From Chitinophagaceae bacterium (GTDB lineage Bacteria; Bacteroidota; Bacteroidia; Chitinophagales; Chitinophagaceae), in contig JADJVB010000010.1 of NCBI GenBank assembly GCA_016710745.1, positions 1,302,001-1,366,000 of the forward strand: DNA of 64,000 nt. The letters are read 5' to 3'. Shown in pieces: positions 43,292-53,345 of this stretch. The position numbers and the translations under genes were made by a program. Positions within the stretch are counted from its first letter, which is position 1. Each line of letters begins with the position of its first letter. Below the pieces are notes generated by a model. It saw nothing but the letters and a program-made list of their open reading frames with translations. It was not told the DNA's origin and ran no database searches.

Positions 43292-45913
43292 CTACTCCAT
43301 ATCTTCCTTCTCCTTCAACCCCTTTATCAAATCCAGCGCCTCGGCCACAACATCGCACATGATGGTAATTAAAGAACCCGGTTTTGCGGTATTATACGCA
43401 TGCATAATAGCTTCCTTTTCGTTGTAAATAATAGTAATGGGAATTTCCATCGGCTGAGTTTCTTTGATGCCTTCCACCAGCAGATTTACAATTTCTTCAG
43501 CCGTACGGCCACGTAAATTTTTATCCTGCCGGATGATGATCTCATCAAAATATCGGCCTGATATACGCCCAAGTTCTTTAATGTCTTCATCTCTTCGGTC
43601 GCCGGTGCCGCTGATAATACCTACTTTGGGTGAACCATCCAGTTTGCTTACAAAATCGCAAAGCAATTCCAGTCCGGCCGGGTTATGTGCAAAATCAACC
43701 AAAAACTGAAATTGTTTAAATTGAAACAGGTTTAACCGGCCCGGCGTTTGTGTTGATGAAGGGATGAATGTTTGCAGGGCCAACCGGATATCTTCAATTT
43801 CGATATTGCGCCAGAAATAAGTGCTCAGTACAGCAGGCAAACAATTCATAATATTGTGTAATGCCTTACCACCATAGGTTACCGGTACATCAGTCACTTT
43901 GATCACCCTTATTTTCCAGGTGCCTTTCATGATCGTGATATACCCGTTTTCAAAAACCGCAGCATAGCCGCCGTCTTTGCAATGTTTAATGATGCGTGGA
44001 TTATTTTCATCCATGCTGAAGTAGGCAATATTGCATTCCAGGCCTTCCTTCATGGCATAAACCAGTTCATCATCGGCATTTAAAATAGCGTAGCCGTGTT
44101 TAAATGCAGTTTCGGGAACCACTTGTTTTACCTTGGCCATCTGTTCCATCGAATCGATGCCGCCCAGCCCGATATGATCGGCGCTGATATTGGTTACTAT
44201 GGCTACATCACAATTTTGAAAAGCCAGACCACTTTTTAGAATGCCTCCGCGGGCACATTCTAAAACGGCAAAATCAACGGTAGGATCCTTTAATACAAAC
44301 TGCGACGAAATCGGTCCCGTACAATCGCCTTTCATCATCAGTTGGTTTTGAATATATACACCATCGCTGGTGGTATACCCCACTTTATAGCCGGCCGTTT
44401 TTGCAATATGGGCAGTTAGGCGGGTAGTGGTTGTTTTACCGTTGGTTCCGGTAATGGCAATAATGGGTATGGTGCCTGCACTGCCTTTCGGAAAAAGCAT
44501 ATCAACCACCGGCTCTGCAACATTTCGTGGTAAACCAACCGAAGGGTCAATATGCATACGGAAACCCGGTGCAGCATTAACTTCCAGTATGGCACCACCC
44601 AGTTCTTTAACAGGCGATCTTAAATTATCCACCATAATGTCAATTCCGCAAATATCCAGTCCGATGATTTTTGCAATGCGCTCACACATAATGATGTTTG
44701 CCGGATGTACCTCATCTGTAACATCAGTGCTGGTGCCGCCGGTAGACAGATTGGCTGTTGGTTTCAATAAAACCAGTTCCCCTTTTTTAGGGATGGTTTC
44801 CAGGGTATACCCTGCATCATCCAGCATTTTTTGAGTAAACTGATCGATGGTGATCTGCGTCAGTACTTTTTCGTGGCCGTAGCCGCGTCGGGGATCTTTA
44901 TTCACTTCATCAAGCAGGTATTGAATGGTATTTTTTCCGTCGCCGGTTACGGCTGCAGGCGTACGCAATGCCGCACAGATAAATTTATAGTTGATCACCA
45001 GTATCCTGAAATCGAAACCGGTGATATATTTTTCTATGATCACGCTGCGCCCGTATTCTTTGGCAGCGGCAAAAGCTTTTAGGGCCTGTTCCCAATTAAT
45101 GATATTGGTGGTGTTACCCTTCCCATGATTGCCGTCGATGGGTTTTATTACGCAGGGATATCCGATCCGGTCAATGGCATTTTTTAAACCCTCCTCAGTT
45201 CTTACCACATCCCCCTTTGGCACCGGAATTTCGGCCGCGTCGAGCAGATTTTTGGTTTCTTCCTTGTCGCAGGCAATATCTACGGCAATATTTCCGGTGG
45301 TACTGGCAATGGTTGCCCTGATTCTTTTTTGATAAATGCCATATCCCAATTGCACTAAAGAATGTTTATTCAGGCGGATAAAAGGAATACCTCTTTTGGC
45401 AGCTTCATCCACAATACAACCGGTGCTTGGACCCAGCCGGGTATCTTCCCGTATTTCTCTTAACAGTTGAATGTCTGCATCGAGATCGTACGGCTCATCA
45501 AAAATCAAAGCGTGTGCAATATTTACAGAAGCTTTGGCCGCATACAGGCCGGCGTCTTCTTCCATATAGCTGAAGCATACATAGTATTCGCCATCTTTAC
45601 CTGTACCCCGGGTTCGTCCAAAACCGGTGTCCATGCCGGCCAGGGTTTGTATTTCCAGCGCAATATGTTCAATGACATGACCCATCCAGGTACCTTCGTC
45701 AACTCTTTCAAAAAATCCACCACGGGTTCCCACGCTGCAGCGATGTTCTATCAGGGTAGGTAACAGGCGTTCTAACCTTTCTCTGAAACCCGGTATGGCA
45801 TTGGTAGGCATTTTTTCTTTTTCCTCCAGGTCCAGTTTCATCTGAATGAGTTTGGTGCGGCGCACGCTCCAGTAATTTGGGCCTTTAAGTACTTTAATTT
45901 CAACAATCTTCAT
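43292..45913 (-). CDS. cphA: cyanophycin synthetase
   Basis: 873 residues, the usual length of full CphA. An N-terminal domain (1-160), an ATP-grasp domain (about 160-470: IASTTGNIAVDIACDKEETK, IKPIDGNHGKGNTTNI), then a Mur-ligase-like domain from about 480 with ITGTNGKTTTTRL (P-loop), ARGGILKSGLAF and DFAHNPAGLELLCDF. It polymerises Asp and Arg into cyanophycin (multi-L-arginyl-poly-L-aspartate). A palindrome sits 25-45 bp upstream of the ATG. It is divergent from the aminotransferase at 46191, with cphB beyond. Confidence 0.95.
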   Translation of the reverse strand: MKIVEIKVLKGPNYWSVRRTKLIQMKLDLEEKEKMPTNAIPGFRERLERLLPTLIEHRCSVGTRGGFFERVDEGTWMGHVIEHIALEIQTLAGMDTGFGRTRGTGKDGEYYVCFSYMEEDAGLYAAKASVNIAHALIFDEPYDLDADIQLLREIREDTRLGPSTGCIVDEAAKRGIPFIRLNKHSLVQLGYGIYQKRIRATIASTTGNIAVDIACDKEETKNLLDAAEIPVPKGDVVRTEEGLKNAIDRIGYPCVIKPIDGNHGKGNTTNIINWEQALKAFAAAKEYGRSVIIEKYITGFDFRILVINYKFICAALRTPAAVTGDGKNTIQYLLDEVNKDPRRGYGHEKVLTQITIDQFTQKMLDDAGYTLETIPKKGELVLLKPTANLSTGGTSTDVTDEVHPANIIMCERIAKIIGLDICGIDIMVDNLRSPVKELGGAILEVNAAPGFRMHIDPSVGLPRNVAEPVVDMLFPKGSAGTIPIIAITGTNGKTTTTRLTAHIAKTAGYKVGYTTSDGVYIQNQLMMKGDCTGPISSQFVLKDPTVDFAVLECARGGILKSGLAFQNCDVAIVTNISADHIGLGGIDSMEQMAKVKQVVPETAFKHGYAILNADDELVYAMKEGLECNIAYFSMDENNPRIIKHCKDGGYAAVFENGYITIMKGTWKIRVIKVTDVPVTYGGKALHNIMNCLPAVLSTYFWRNIEIEDIRLALQTFIPSSTQTPGRLNLFQFKQFQFLVDFAHNPAGLELLCDFVSKLDGSPKVGIISGTGDRRDEDIKELGRISGRYFDEIIIRQDKNLRGRTAEEIVNLLVEGIKETQPMEIPITIIYNEKEAIMHAYNTAKPGSLITIMCDVVAEALDLIKGLKEKEDME

Positions 45914-45937
45914 AAATCAGTTTAAGGTTTGGCGTTT

Positions 45938-45957
45938 ACTTTCGCTTAAGCGATAGT
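45938..45957. promoter_or_regulatory. candidate operator palindrome upstream of cphA
   Basis: ACTTTCGCTTAAGCGATAGT is symmetric except for one internal mismatch pair. Its core TCGCTTAAGCGA (45942-45953) is a perfect palindrome. It lies about 25 bp upstream of the cphA ATG, the position of a repressor or activator site. Confidence 0.35.
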
Positions 45958-46190
45958 ACATAATTTTTTTGTTTTGGGTTAGCTGCAACAGATTTTCAGT
46001 TAGGCACGCATGCGCAGCACGGATGTACTGTAAACTATTAGGTAACTTTTGTCAAAGTGTATAAAAATCCCTGTTTCAGTGCTTTTATGGCAAATTCCCC
46101 CAAAAATGGAAATTACCAAAATCATCTTGCTTTGCAAAAAACAAATTAGGTAAATTGTGTTCCGATTTCGGTTGTAGTAAACTCTGATAT

Positions 46191-47480
46191 ATGAGCAACA
46201 GGCGTAATTTTCTGCAAAAAATGGGATTTTTATCGGCGTCGGCCCTTATCGGTAACCTCGTGCAACCGGCCTGGAGCAGGGATTTAAAGGAGGCCCTTAA
46301 AAGATCAGCATTCACAGATCCAACTCAACTCGCCAGCGACGAAGAATTTTGGTATTATGTACAACAATCCTATACCATCGCCCCCAATTTTATAAACTTA
46401 AATAATGGAGGTGTGGCGCCGGCACCAAAATCGGTTGCTGATGCCATGAAGGCTAACTATGACTTCAGCAACCAGGCACCCAGTTATTTTATGTGGCGGG
46501 TATTGGATTCGGGCCGCGAACCCTTACGAAAAAACCTGGCGCAACTGGCCGGCTGTGATGCCGAAGAAATCGCCCTGCAACGAAATGCAACAGAGGCTTT
46601 GGAAACAGTGATTTATGGCATTGACTTGAAGGCCGGTGATGAAGTAGTGCTCACCAAGCAGGATTACCCCAATATGATCGGCGCCTGGCGGCAACGGGAA
46701 AAAAGAGAGGGTATCAAGCTGGTGTGGGTTGATCTTGATTTGCCCAGCGAAGATGAAAATTACCTGGTAAATAAATATACCGACGCATTCACCCCTAAAA
46801 CCCGGGTTGTACAAATTACACACCTCATCAACTGGATAGGTCAGAAAATACCGGTGCGTAAAATTGCTGACGCCGCAAAGAAAAGGGATATCCTGGTTTT
46901 GGTTGACGGTGCCCATAGTTTTGCTCATTTTGAGTTTTTGATCCCGGATTTACATTGCGATTTTTTTGGAACCAGTTTGCACAAGTGGCTGGGCGCACCG
47001 ATAGGTACGGGTTTACTGTATGTACGCAAAGAGAAAATTAAAACCATCTGGCCTCTGTTTGGTGCTGTAGAAAAAGAAGAAGGAGATATACGCAAGTTTG
47101 AACATTTGGGAACCAGGCCGTTTTATATTGAAGAAGCCATCGATAAAGCGATTGATTTTCATGAAATGATCGGCAGCCGGAGGAAGGAAGAACGATTATT
47201 ATATCTGAAAAATTACTGGATGCAGCGGGTAAAGGATCTGCCCGGCGTAAAGTTGCTGAGCTCTTTTAAAAAAGAATTCAGTTGTGGTATAGGGATGATC
47301 GCTGTTGAAGGGAAAGAACCGGCCGAACTGGACCGTTTTTTGATCGACAATTACCGCATCCATACCGTAGGGATTAATTGGGAGAATATCCATGGTGTGC
47401 GCATTACCCCCAATGTGTATACGAGCATTAAAAACCTCGATCGTTTGGTTGAAGCAATAACCGCTTTTGTGAAAACTTGA
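46191..47480 (+). CDS. Tat-exported class V aminotransferase family protein
   Basis: 429 residues. A twin-arginine signal, SNRRNFLQKMGFLSASALIG, ends near 28. The PLP fold then has NLNNGGVAPAPKSVADAM, LQRNATEALETVI, TKQDYPNMIGAWRQRE, VLVDGAHSFAHFEF (Asp and His of the PLP site), the Schiff-base Lys265 in FGTSLHKWLGAPIGTG and TRPFYIEEA. It resembles isopenicillin-N-epimerase/cysteine desulfurase-like proteins and probably works in the periplasm. It sits between cphA (divergent) and cphB; a direct link to cyanophycin is inference. Confidence 0.85.
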   Translation: MSNRRNFLQKMGFLSASALIGNLVQPAWSRDLKEALKRSAFTDPTQLASDEEFWYYVQQSYTIAPNFINLNNGGVAPAPKSVADAMKANYDFSNQAPSYFMWRVLDSGREPLRKNLAQLAGCDAEEIALQRNATEALETVIYGIDLKAGDEVVLTKQDYPNMIGAWRQREKREGIKLVWVDLDLPSEDENYLVNKYTDAFTPKTRVVQITHLINWIGQKIPVRKIADAAKKRDILVLVDGAHSFAHFEFLIPDLHCDFFGTSLHKWLGAPIGTGLLYVRKEKIKTIWPLFGAVEKEEGDIRKFEHLGTRPFYIEEAIDKAIDFHEMIGSRRKEERLLYLKNYWMQRVKDLPGVKLLSSFKKEFSCGIGMIAVEGKEPAELDRFLIDNYRIHTVGINWENIHGVRITPNVYTSIKNLDRLVEAITAFVKT

Positions 47481-47515
47481 CACACCCGGTTGTCATCCTT
47501 TAATACGAATTCCCT

Positions 47516-47523
47516 TATTTTTG
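47516..47523 (+). promoter_or_regulatory. TAnnTTTG -7 box before cphB
   Basis: TATTTTTG, 21 bases before the cphB ATG. cphB thus probably has its own promoter despite the aminotransferase ending 64 bp upstream. Confidence 0.5.
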
Positions 47524-47544
47524 CGTTAATCATAAAAAGAGCAG

Positions 47545-48441
47545 ATGCAGTTTGCTAAAGGAAAACTAATAGCGATTGGCGGGGCAGAAGATAAGGGTAC
47601 CGACCTGGAGACCGGAAAGATACAACGCAATAACCTCAATTTTTTTGAACTGGGAATACTTTCCCGGATAGTAGAGGAATCCGGTGGCCCGTTGTGCCGC
47701 ATTGAAGTGATCACTACTGCCAGCATGATCCCCTACGAAGTTGGCGACAATTACATGGATGCTTTTGGAAAAATTGGTTGCACCAATATCGGCGTTATGC
47801 ATATCCGTAACCGGGTGGATGCGGCCAATGAAGAATACCTCGGGCGGATCAGTAATTGTGATGCCGTGATGTTTAGTGGCGGTAACCAACTGCGCCTGAG
47901 CAGCACGTTTGGAGGCACTGTTTTTTATAGTAAAATTGTTGAACGCTATCAGCACGAGGAAGGATTTGTTATTGCCGGTACTTCGGCCGGAGCCATGGCT
48001 ATGAGTAATACGATGATCTACGAGGGCAATGCAACCCGTGCCCATTTAAAAGGTGAGGTAAAAATAACTACCGGCCTGGGCTTTATATCGGGCGTAATTT
48101 TTGATTCACATTTTGAAAAACGGGGCAGGTTTGGCCGGCTGGCACAGGCTGTGGCCGCAAATCCATCCTGCATTGGTATTGGCCTGGGCGAAGATACCGG
48201 CATGCTGGTAACCGGGGGCAATAAGATGGAAGCTATTGGCAGCGGATTGGTAATGATCATCGACGGACACGAAATACTTCATTCCAATATTGCTGACATT
48301 CCCGACGGTAACCCGATCAGTTTACAAAACCTGAAAGTGCATTTTTGCGAGCACGGTAATGGGTACCTGGTTAAAGAACGTACATTTTTAATGGAAGCAG
48401 GAAAAGACGCTGTTATCAAAAAGCAAGTCGATGTTGAATAA
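47545..48441 (+). CDS. cphB: cyanophycinase
   Basis: 298 residues. Peptidase S51 features: KGKLIAIGGAEDKGTDLETG, EVITTASMIPYEVGDNYMDA, FSGGNQLRLSSTFGGT and the nucleophile Ser147 in IAGTSAGAMAMSNT, followed by HFEKRGRFGRLAQA and GIGLGEDTGMLV. It cleaves cyanophycin to beta-Asp-Arg dipeptides. It has no signal peptide, so it acts in the cytosol, matching the intracellular polymer made by CphA. Confidence 0.95.
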   Translation: MQFAKGKLIAIGGAEDKGTDLETGKIQRNNLNFFELGILSRIVEESGGPLCRIEVITTASMIPYEVGDNYMDAFGKIGCTNIGVMHIRNRVDAANEEYLGRISNCDAVMFSGGNQLRLSSTFGGTVFYSKIVERYQHEEGFVIAGTSAGAMAMSNTMIYEGNATRAHLKGEVKITTGLGFISGVIFDSHFEKRGRFGRLAQAVAANPSCIGIGLGEDTGMLVTGGNKMEAIGSGLVMIIDGHEILHSNIADIPDGNPISLQNLKVHFCEHGNGYLVKERTFLMEAGKDAVIKKQVDVE

Positions 48442-48468
48442 GCGTTTTCGCTTTAACAAATAATTATA

Positions 48469-48492
48469 GATCCTCCGCAAGGGGGATTTTTG
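48469..48492 (+). terminator. short terminator after cphB
   Basis: ATCCTCC/GGGGGAT stem with a GCAA loop and TTTTT. The stem is short, with a possible GT pair. Confidence 0.6.
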
Positions 48493-48593
48493 ATTTGCCG
48501 AAAAACGTATTATCTTACCACAATCTTTTTTACTAACTGTAACAGCTAACCCATCCTATCCCTTTTATTTTTTAATATTTAAATTAATTAGCC

Positions 48594-50519
48594 ATGCTTA
48601 AATTGATGCAGAAACTCGTATTACTCGCAACCTTGCCTTTGTTTTTTATGGCCTGTGGCACAAAACCGGAAGAAAAGGCGCCTAAAATTGCCGTTGAGGA
48701 TTTTTTTAAAAATCCCGAAAAATTCAGCTGGCGTATTTCGCCCGATGGAGAATATATTTCTTACCTGAGTCCGCATAATGGACACACCAATGTTTTTGTG
48801 AGAAAGATTTCGGATAGTGTAGCCATAGCAGTGACTAACGATTCCGTGCGAAATATTTACCGCTACCAATGGAAAGGTGCACGAATCGTTTATCTGCAGG
48901 ATGTGGGCGGCGACGAGAATTTTCAAATGTTTTCGGTTGCCGGTGACGGCAGTGATCTGAAAGCCTTAACACCATTTCCGAAAGTTAGAACCGAAATTCA
49001 GGACGACTGGCGTGATGTTGCCGGTAAAGAAAAAGAAATGATGATCCTGTTAAACAAACGTGATGCCCGTTTTTTTGATCCCTACAGCATCAATATTGAA
49101 ACCGGCGAATTGAAGGTCTTGTTTCAAAATGACAAAAATTACGATAGTTGGTTTACCGATCATTCCGGCACGATCAGAATAGCGGGAAAAACCGATGGCG
49201 TTAATACAACCTATTACCAACGGGCTGATGAAACCGCTGCATTCGATTCTTTTCTTACAACCACGTATAAAGATCAGTTTGCCATCCAGTTTTTTACGTT
49301 CGATAATAAAAACATTTATGTAAGCAGCAATATTGGACGGGATAAAACTTCGATCGTTGAGTATGACCTCGCATCCGGTAAAGAAGTGAAAGAAATATAC
49401 AGCAACCCCGATTATGACGTTGATGGATTGAGTTATTCTGCGAAGCGGAAAGTATTGACCAGCGCAAGTTACACTTCCTGGAAAAACGAAAATCATTTTT
49501 TAGATGCTGAAACAGAGGCCGAGTATAAGAAGATGGCTGAAAAGTTTAAGGGTTACGAAATAGGCATTTATGGCAATAATGTGGCCGAGGATAAATTTGT
49601 GGTTTGGACCGGGAATGATAAAGTAGCAGCCAAATATTATTACTATGATAAATCAACCGGAGATACTAAATTCCTGGCCGATGCTTTTCCCTGGCTGAAT
49701 GAAAAAGATATGGCAACCATGAAACCCATAGAATATAAATCAAGAGATGGATTAACGATACATGGATACCTTACCTTACCCAAAGGTTACGAAGCAAAAA
49801 ATTTACCTGTGGTCATTAATCCCCACGGAGGCCCGTGGGCGAGAGACGGCTGGGGATTTAATTCGGAAGCCCAGATGTTAGCCAACCGGGGTTATGCGGT
49901 TTTGCAAATGAATTTCCGGGGCTCCACGGGATATGGAAAAGAGTTTTGGTTAAAGAGCCAGAAACAATGGGGCAAAACCATGCAGGACGATATTACAGAT
50001 GGCGTACAATGGCTGATCAGGGAAGGGATCGCAGATCCAAAGCGGGTGGCCATTTACGGTGGTAGTTACGGCGGCTATGCAACGCTGGCTGGCGTTACTT
50101 TTACACCCGACCTGTATGCCTGTGCGGTTGATTATGTTGGCGTGTCGAATATGTTTACGTTCATGAAAACAATACCGCCTTATTGGGAGCCATACAAAGC
50201 CATGTTTTATGAAATGGTTGGCGACCCGGTAAAAGACAGCGCATTATTGGCCGAAGTGTCGCCGGCCTTACATGCCGGAAATATTAAAACGCCTTTGTTT
50301 GTAGCACAGGGCGCCAACGATCCGCGGGTAAATAAAGATGAAAGTGACCAAATGGTGGCGGCATTAAAGAAAAGAGGCGTGGAAGTGGATTATATGGTTA
50401 AGAATGACGAAGGACATGGTTTCGCCAATGAAAATAACCGATTGGATTTTTACAGGGCCATGGATAAATTCTTTGATAAATATTTGTCGGGTAAACCGGT
50501 TGAACCTAAAAAACAATAA
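48594..50519 (+). CDS. S9 family prolyl-oligopeptidase-like lipoprotein
   Basis: 641 residues. A lipobox-like LFFMACGTK near residue 20-25 suggests an outer- or inner-membrane lipoprotein. A beta-propeller (about 40-400) precedes an alpha/beta-hydrolase domain with Ser491 in IYGGSYGGYATLAG, an Asp in APGANDPRV-type QGANDPRVNKDE and a His in DEGHGFANENN. It is typical of dipeptidyl or acylaminoacyl peptidases that degrade oligopeptides. Single gene with a terminator at 50534. Confidence 0.93.
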   Translation: MLKLMQKLVLLATLPLFFMACGTKPEEKAPKIAVEDFFKNPEKFSWRISPDGEYISYLSPHNGHTNVFVRKISDSVAIAVTNDSVRNIYRYQWKGARIVYLQDVGGDENFQMFSVAGDGSDLKALTPFPKVRTEIQDDWRDVAGKEKEMMILLNKRDARFFDPYSINIETGELKVLFQNDKNYDSWFTDHSGTIRIAGKTDGVNTTYYQRADETAAFDSFLTTTYKDQFAIQFFTFDNKNIYVSSNIGRDKTSIVEYDLASGKEVKEIYSNPDYDVDGLSYSAKRKVLTSASYTSWKNENHFLDAETEAEYKKMAEKFKGYEIGIYGNNVAEDKFVVWTGNDKVAAKYYYYDKSTGDTKFLADAFPWLNEKDMATMKPIEYKSRDGLTIHGYLTLPKGYEAKNLPVVINPHGGPWARDGWGFNSEAQMLANRGYAVLQMNFRGSTGYGKEFWLKSQKQWGKTMQDDITDGVQWLIREGIADPKRVAIYGGSYGGYATLAGVTFTPDLYACAVDYVGVSNMFTFMKTIPPYWEPYKAMFYEMVGDPVKDSALLAEVSPALHAGNIKTPLFVAQGANDPRVNKDESDQMVAALKKRGVEVDYMVKNDEGHGFANENNRLDFYRAMDKFFDKYLSGKPVEPKKQ

Positions 50520-50533
50520 AGTAACAGGGCAAT

Positions 50534-50568
50534 AAAAAAGCTTCACGGTCGATCGTGAAGCTTTTTTT
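50534..50568. terminator. bidirectional terminator between S9 peptidase and tyrS
   Basis: AAAAAAGCTTCACG / CGTGAAGCTTTTTT stem around GTCGAT; A-run and T-run on either side. Confidence 0.9.
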
Positions 50569-50581
50569 TAACCCGAAATGT

Positions 50582-51862
50582 TTACCCGGTTTTAACCAGG
50601 AAATAATTCCTCCTCCCTTTTTGTACCAGGATATATTTCTTATGAAGCAGCAGGCCGGCATCGATCACCAAATCAATACGTTCTACTTTTTTACGATTAA
50701 TACTTACCCCGCCGCCCTGCACCATTTTCCTCGCTTCGCCCTTACTCGGGAAAATTTTGGTTTCGGCTAAAAAAGAAACCACGTCGATACCCGAATCAAT
50801 GGTTGCTTTTTCAAAATCAATTTTTACTACCCCTTCAAGTCCTTCCAGGTCGTCGGCGCTGAGATCTTCGGCAGCCGCCGCCTGGTTGGCAAAGAGTTTT
50901 TCGGTCGTTTCAATGGCTTTGTTGTATTCTGCTTCGCCATGCACCAAAATGGTTACTTCTTTGGCCAGCGCTTTTTGTAATATTCGTTTCGATGCGTCTT
51001 TTTTGTGTTCCGCAATCAAAACAGAAATTATTGGTTCATCTAAAAAAGTAAAGATTTTGATCCAGTCTTCAGCATCAGCATCGTTTGCGTTTAACCAGAA
51101 CTGGTAAAATTGAAAGGGCGTTGTTTTATTGGCGTCGAGCCAGATATTTCCCTGCTCGGTTTTTCCAAATTTACCACCATCGGCCTTTTTAATCAGCGGG
51201 CAGGTGAATGCAAATGCTTCGCCACCACATTTTCTTCTGATCAGTTCGGTGCCGGTTACTATGTTGCCCCATTGGTCGCTGCCACCCATTTGCAATTTGC
51301 AGTTCTTGTTTTGATATAGCCAGTAAAAATCGTATCCCTGCACCAATTGGTAGGTGAATTCAGTAAAACTCATGCCGGTTTCGCCTTCCAGTCTTTTCTT
51401 AACACTGTCTTTGGCCATCATATAATTTACGGTAATATGTTTACCTGTATCTCTGATAAAATCCAAAAATCTGATTTCTTTAAACCAATCGTAATTGTTG
51501 GCTATTTCGGCTGCATTGGGTTTGCTTTTGTTGAAGTCTAAAAATTTTTCGAGTTGAGCCTTTACGGCGTTTACATTATCATTCAAAACTGCTTCGCTCA
51601 GCAAATTGCGTTCCTCACTTTTACCACTGGGGTCGCCTACCATACCCGTAGCACCGCCCACGAGGGCAATGGGTTTATGCCCGGCTTTTTGCAAATGCAT
51701 CAAAAGTATGATTGGTACCAGGCTCCCAATATGTAAACTATCGGCCGTGGGGTCGAAACCAATATAGGCGGTGGTCATTTCCTTTTCTAATTGCTCTTTT
51801 GTTCCGGGCATGATGTCCTGGATCATTCCCCTCCATGCTAATTCGGCTAATAAAGGCTGCAT
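50582..51862 (-). CDS. tyrS: tyrosine--tRNA ligase
   Basis: 426 residues. Class I motifs: GFDPTADSLHIGSLVPIILL (HIGS in place of HIGH), YQLVQGYDFYWLYQNKNC, GGSDQWGNIVTG and KFGKTEQGNIWLD (KMSKS equivalent KFGKT). The C-terminal S4-like RNA-binding domain ends with GEARKMVQGGGVSINRKKVER. The start is well placed. About 350 bp separate it from porV2. Confidence 0.96.
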   Translation of the reverse strand: MQPLLAELAWRGMIQDIMPGTKEQLEKEMTTAYIGFDPTADSLHIGSLVPIILLMHLQKAGHKPIALVGGATGMVGDPSGKSEERNLLSEAVLNDNVNAVKAQLEKFLDFNKSKPNAAEIANNYDWFKEIRFLDFIRDTGKHITVNYMMAKDSVKKRLEGETGMSFTEFTYQLVQGYDFYWLYQNKNCKLQMGGSDQWGNIVTGTELIRRKCGGEAFAFTCPLIKKADGGKFGKTEQGNIWLDANKTTPFQFYQFWLNANDADAEDWIKIFTFLDEPIISVLIAEHKKDASKRILQKALAKEVTILVHGEAEYNKAIETTEKLFANQAAAAEDLSADDLEGLEGVVKIDFEKATIDSGIDVVSFLAETKIFPSKGEARKMVQGGGVSINRKKVERIDLVIDAGLLLHKKYILVQKGRRNYFLVKTG

Positions 51863-52217
51863 AAATTTGTATAGATATTAAAAAATCCTTTCTGAACTGA
51901 CATATTTTGGCAAAAATGGGTATAAATTTTGGAAAACATGCTTTTAAACATTTTAAAATCAGGAATCTGTTTGGTAAGTAGTCGCCTATCCCGACGATAA
52001 ATATAGGGATATGATCAGGCTTCTTTACTGAATTTTAAAGTGTCTTTAAGCTAACTGGCGATGGCTAACCCTGATAAATAAATTAAAAACCACATATGAA
52101 ATGTTTATTGTTTTATTTAATCTTAATTTTATATACTTATATGGACACAATTTACCAAGTATAAATACGTTTTAGTGGGGTCTACCTATTTAATTCAATA
52201 ACTAACCTAACGTTATT
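51863..52217. other. divergent intergenic region
   Basis: 355 bp, AT-rich. It contains a weak hairpin (TATCCC...GGGATA near 51987-52011). No gene is recognised, and no convincing -7 box was seen for porV2 or tyrS. Confidence 0.4.
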
Positions 52218-53327
52218 ATGAGATTTTATTATAAAATATGCCTGGTCATCCTGGTTATTTTGCCTATATCCCTGTTTGCACAGTTCAGAAAATATTCAAA
52301 TGAATTTTTAAATATTGGCGCAGGAGCCAGGGGGCTGGCCATGGGAGGTGCGCAGGTTGCGTCAACGCAGGATGCTACGGCCGGCTATTGGAATCCTGCC
52401 GGGTTAACCGGTGTAAAGGATCACCCCAATGTTGGATTGATGCATGCCGAATATTTTAGCGGCATAGCCAAATATGATTATTTGGGAGCGGCCCTGCCCA
52501 TTCAGGATAACAAACGCACCCTGGGCATTTCGGTGCTTCGGTTTGCGGTAGACGAAATACCCAATACCTTAAACCTGGTGGAACCTGATGGCAGTATAAA
52601 TTACGATAACATCAAAACTTTTTCGGTTGCCGATTGGGCAGTTTTATTATCCTTTGCCCAAAAGATCAGGGAAACCGAAAACAAAACAATAAGCTTTGGC
52701 ATAAACGCCAAAGTTATTTATCGTAAGGTTGGTTCGTTTGCCAGGGCCTGGGGTTTTGGCCTGGATGCAGGACTACAGATGCGTGGCAAAAAAGGATACT
52801 GGGGCATTGTTGCCAAAGATATTACCACCACGTTTAACGCCTGGTCATTTAGTTTTTCCGACAGGGAAAAAGAAGTATTGTACCTCACGAAGAACGATAT
52901 ACCCGTTAAATCAACCGAATTAACTACACCCCGGCTTACCCTGGGCGGCGGTTACGATATTGGCATCAGCAAGTCACTTAATTTATTGATAGAAGCAAAC
53001 CTGGATGTTACCTTTGACGGAGAGAGAAATACAGTTTATAGCGGCAAAACGATCAGTATCGATCCGCACATTGGTTTTGAAGCCAATCTGAAAGACGTAT
53101 TTTTTGTTCGCGCCGGTATTCACAATTTTCAACGCGTTTTTGAAGATGGTGATTCAACCAATCAGAAAAAAGTATGGATCTATCAGCCGAGTGCAGGTGC
53201 CGGGTTCAAAATAAAAAATATTATGATCGACTATGCTTTTACCAACCTGGCCAATCAATCGAATCCCTTATACACCCATATTTTTTCGTTGCGCTTTAAT
53301 ATCGTCGGAAAAAAAGAATCAGAATAA
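52218..53327 (+). CDS. PorV/PorQ-family outer-membrane protein (PorV2-like)
   Basis: 369 residues. Signal peptide 1-21 (PISLFAQ). The beta-barrel pattern is typical: NIGAGARGLAMGGAQVASTQ, DATAGYWNPAGLTG, then repeated amphipathic strands and a final aromatic strand (HIFSLRFNIV). It belongs to the UPF0164/PorV-PorQ family of type IX secretion. It lies 18 bp before the PorU2-like gene, as in pairs named PorV2-PorU2 by genome annotators. Whether it carries sortase substrates is inferred from context. Confidence 0.88.
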   Translation: MRFYYKICLVILVILPISLFAQFRKYSNEFLNIGAGARGLAMGGAQVASTQDATAGYWNPAGLTGVKDHPNVGLMHAEYFSGIAKYDYLGAALPIQDNKRTLGISVLRFAVDEIPNTLNLVEPDGSINYDNIKTFSVADWAVLLSFAQKIRETENKTISFGINAKVIYRKVGSFARAWGFGLDAGLQMRGKKGYWGIVAKDITTTFNAWSFSFSDREKEVLYLTKNDIPVKSTELTTPRLTLGGGYDIGISKSLNLLIEANLDVTFDGERNTVYSGKTISIDPHIGFEANLKDVFFVRAGIHNFQRVFEDGDSTNQKKVWIYQPSAGAGFKIKNIMIDYAFTNLANQSNPLYTHIFSLRFNIVGKKESE

Positions 53328-53345
53328 AAATAATATACAACCTGT

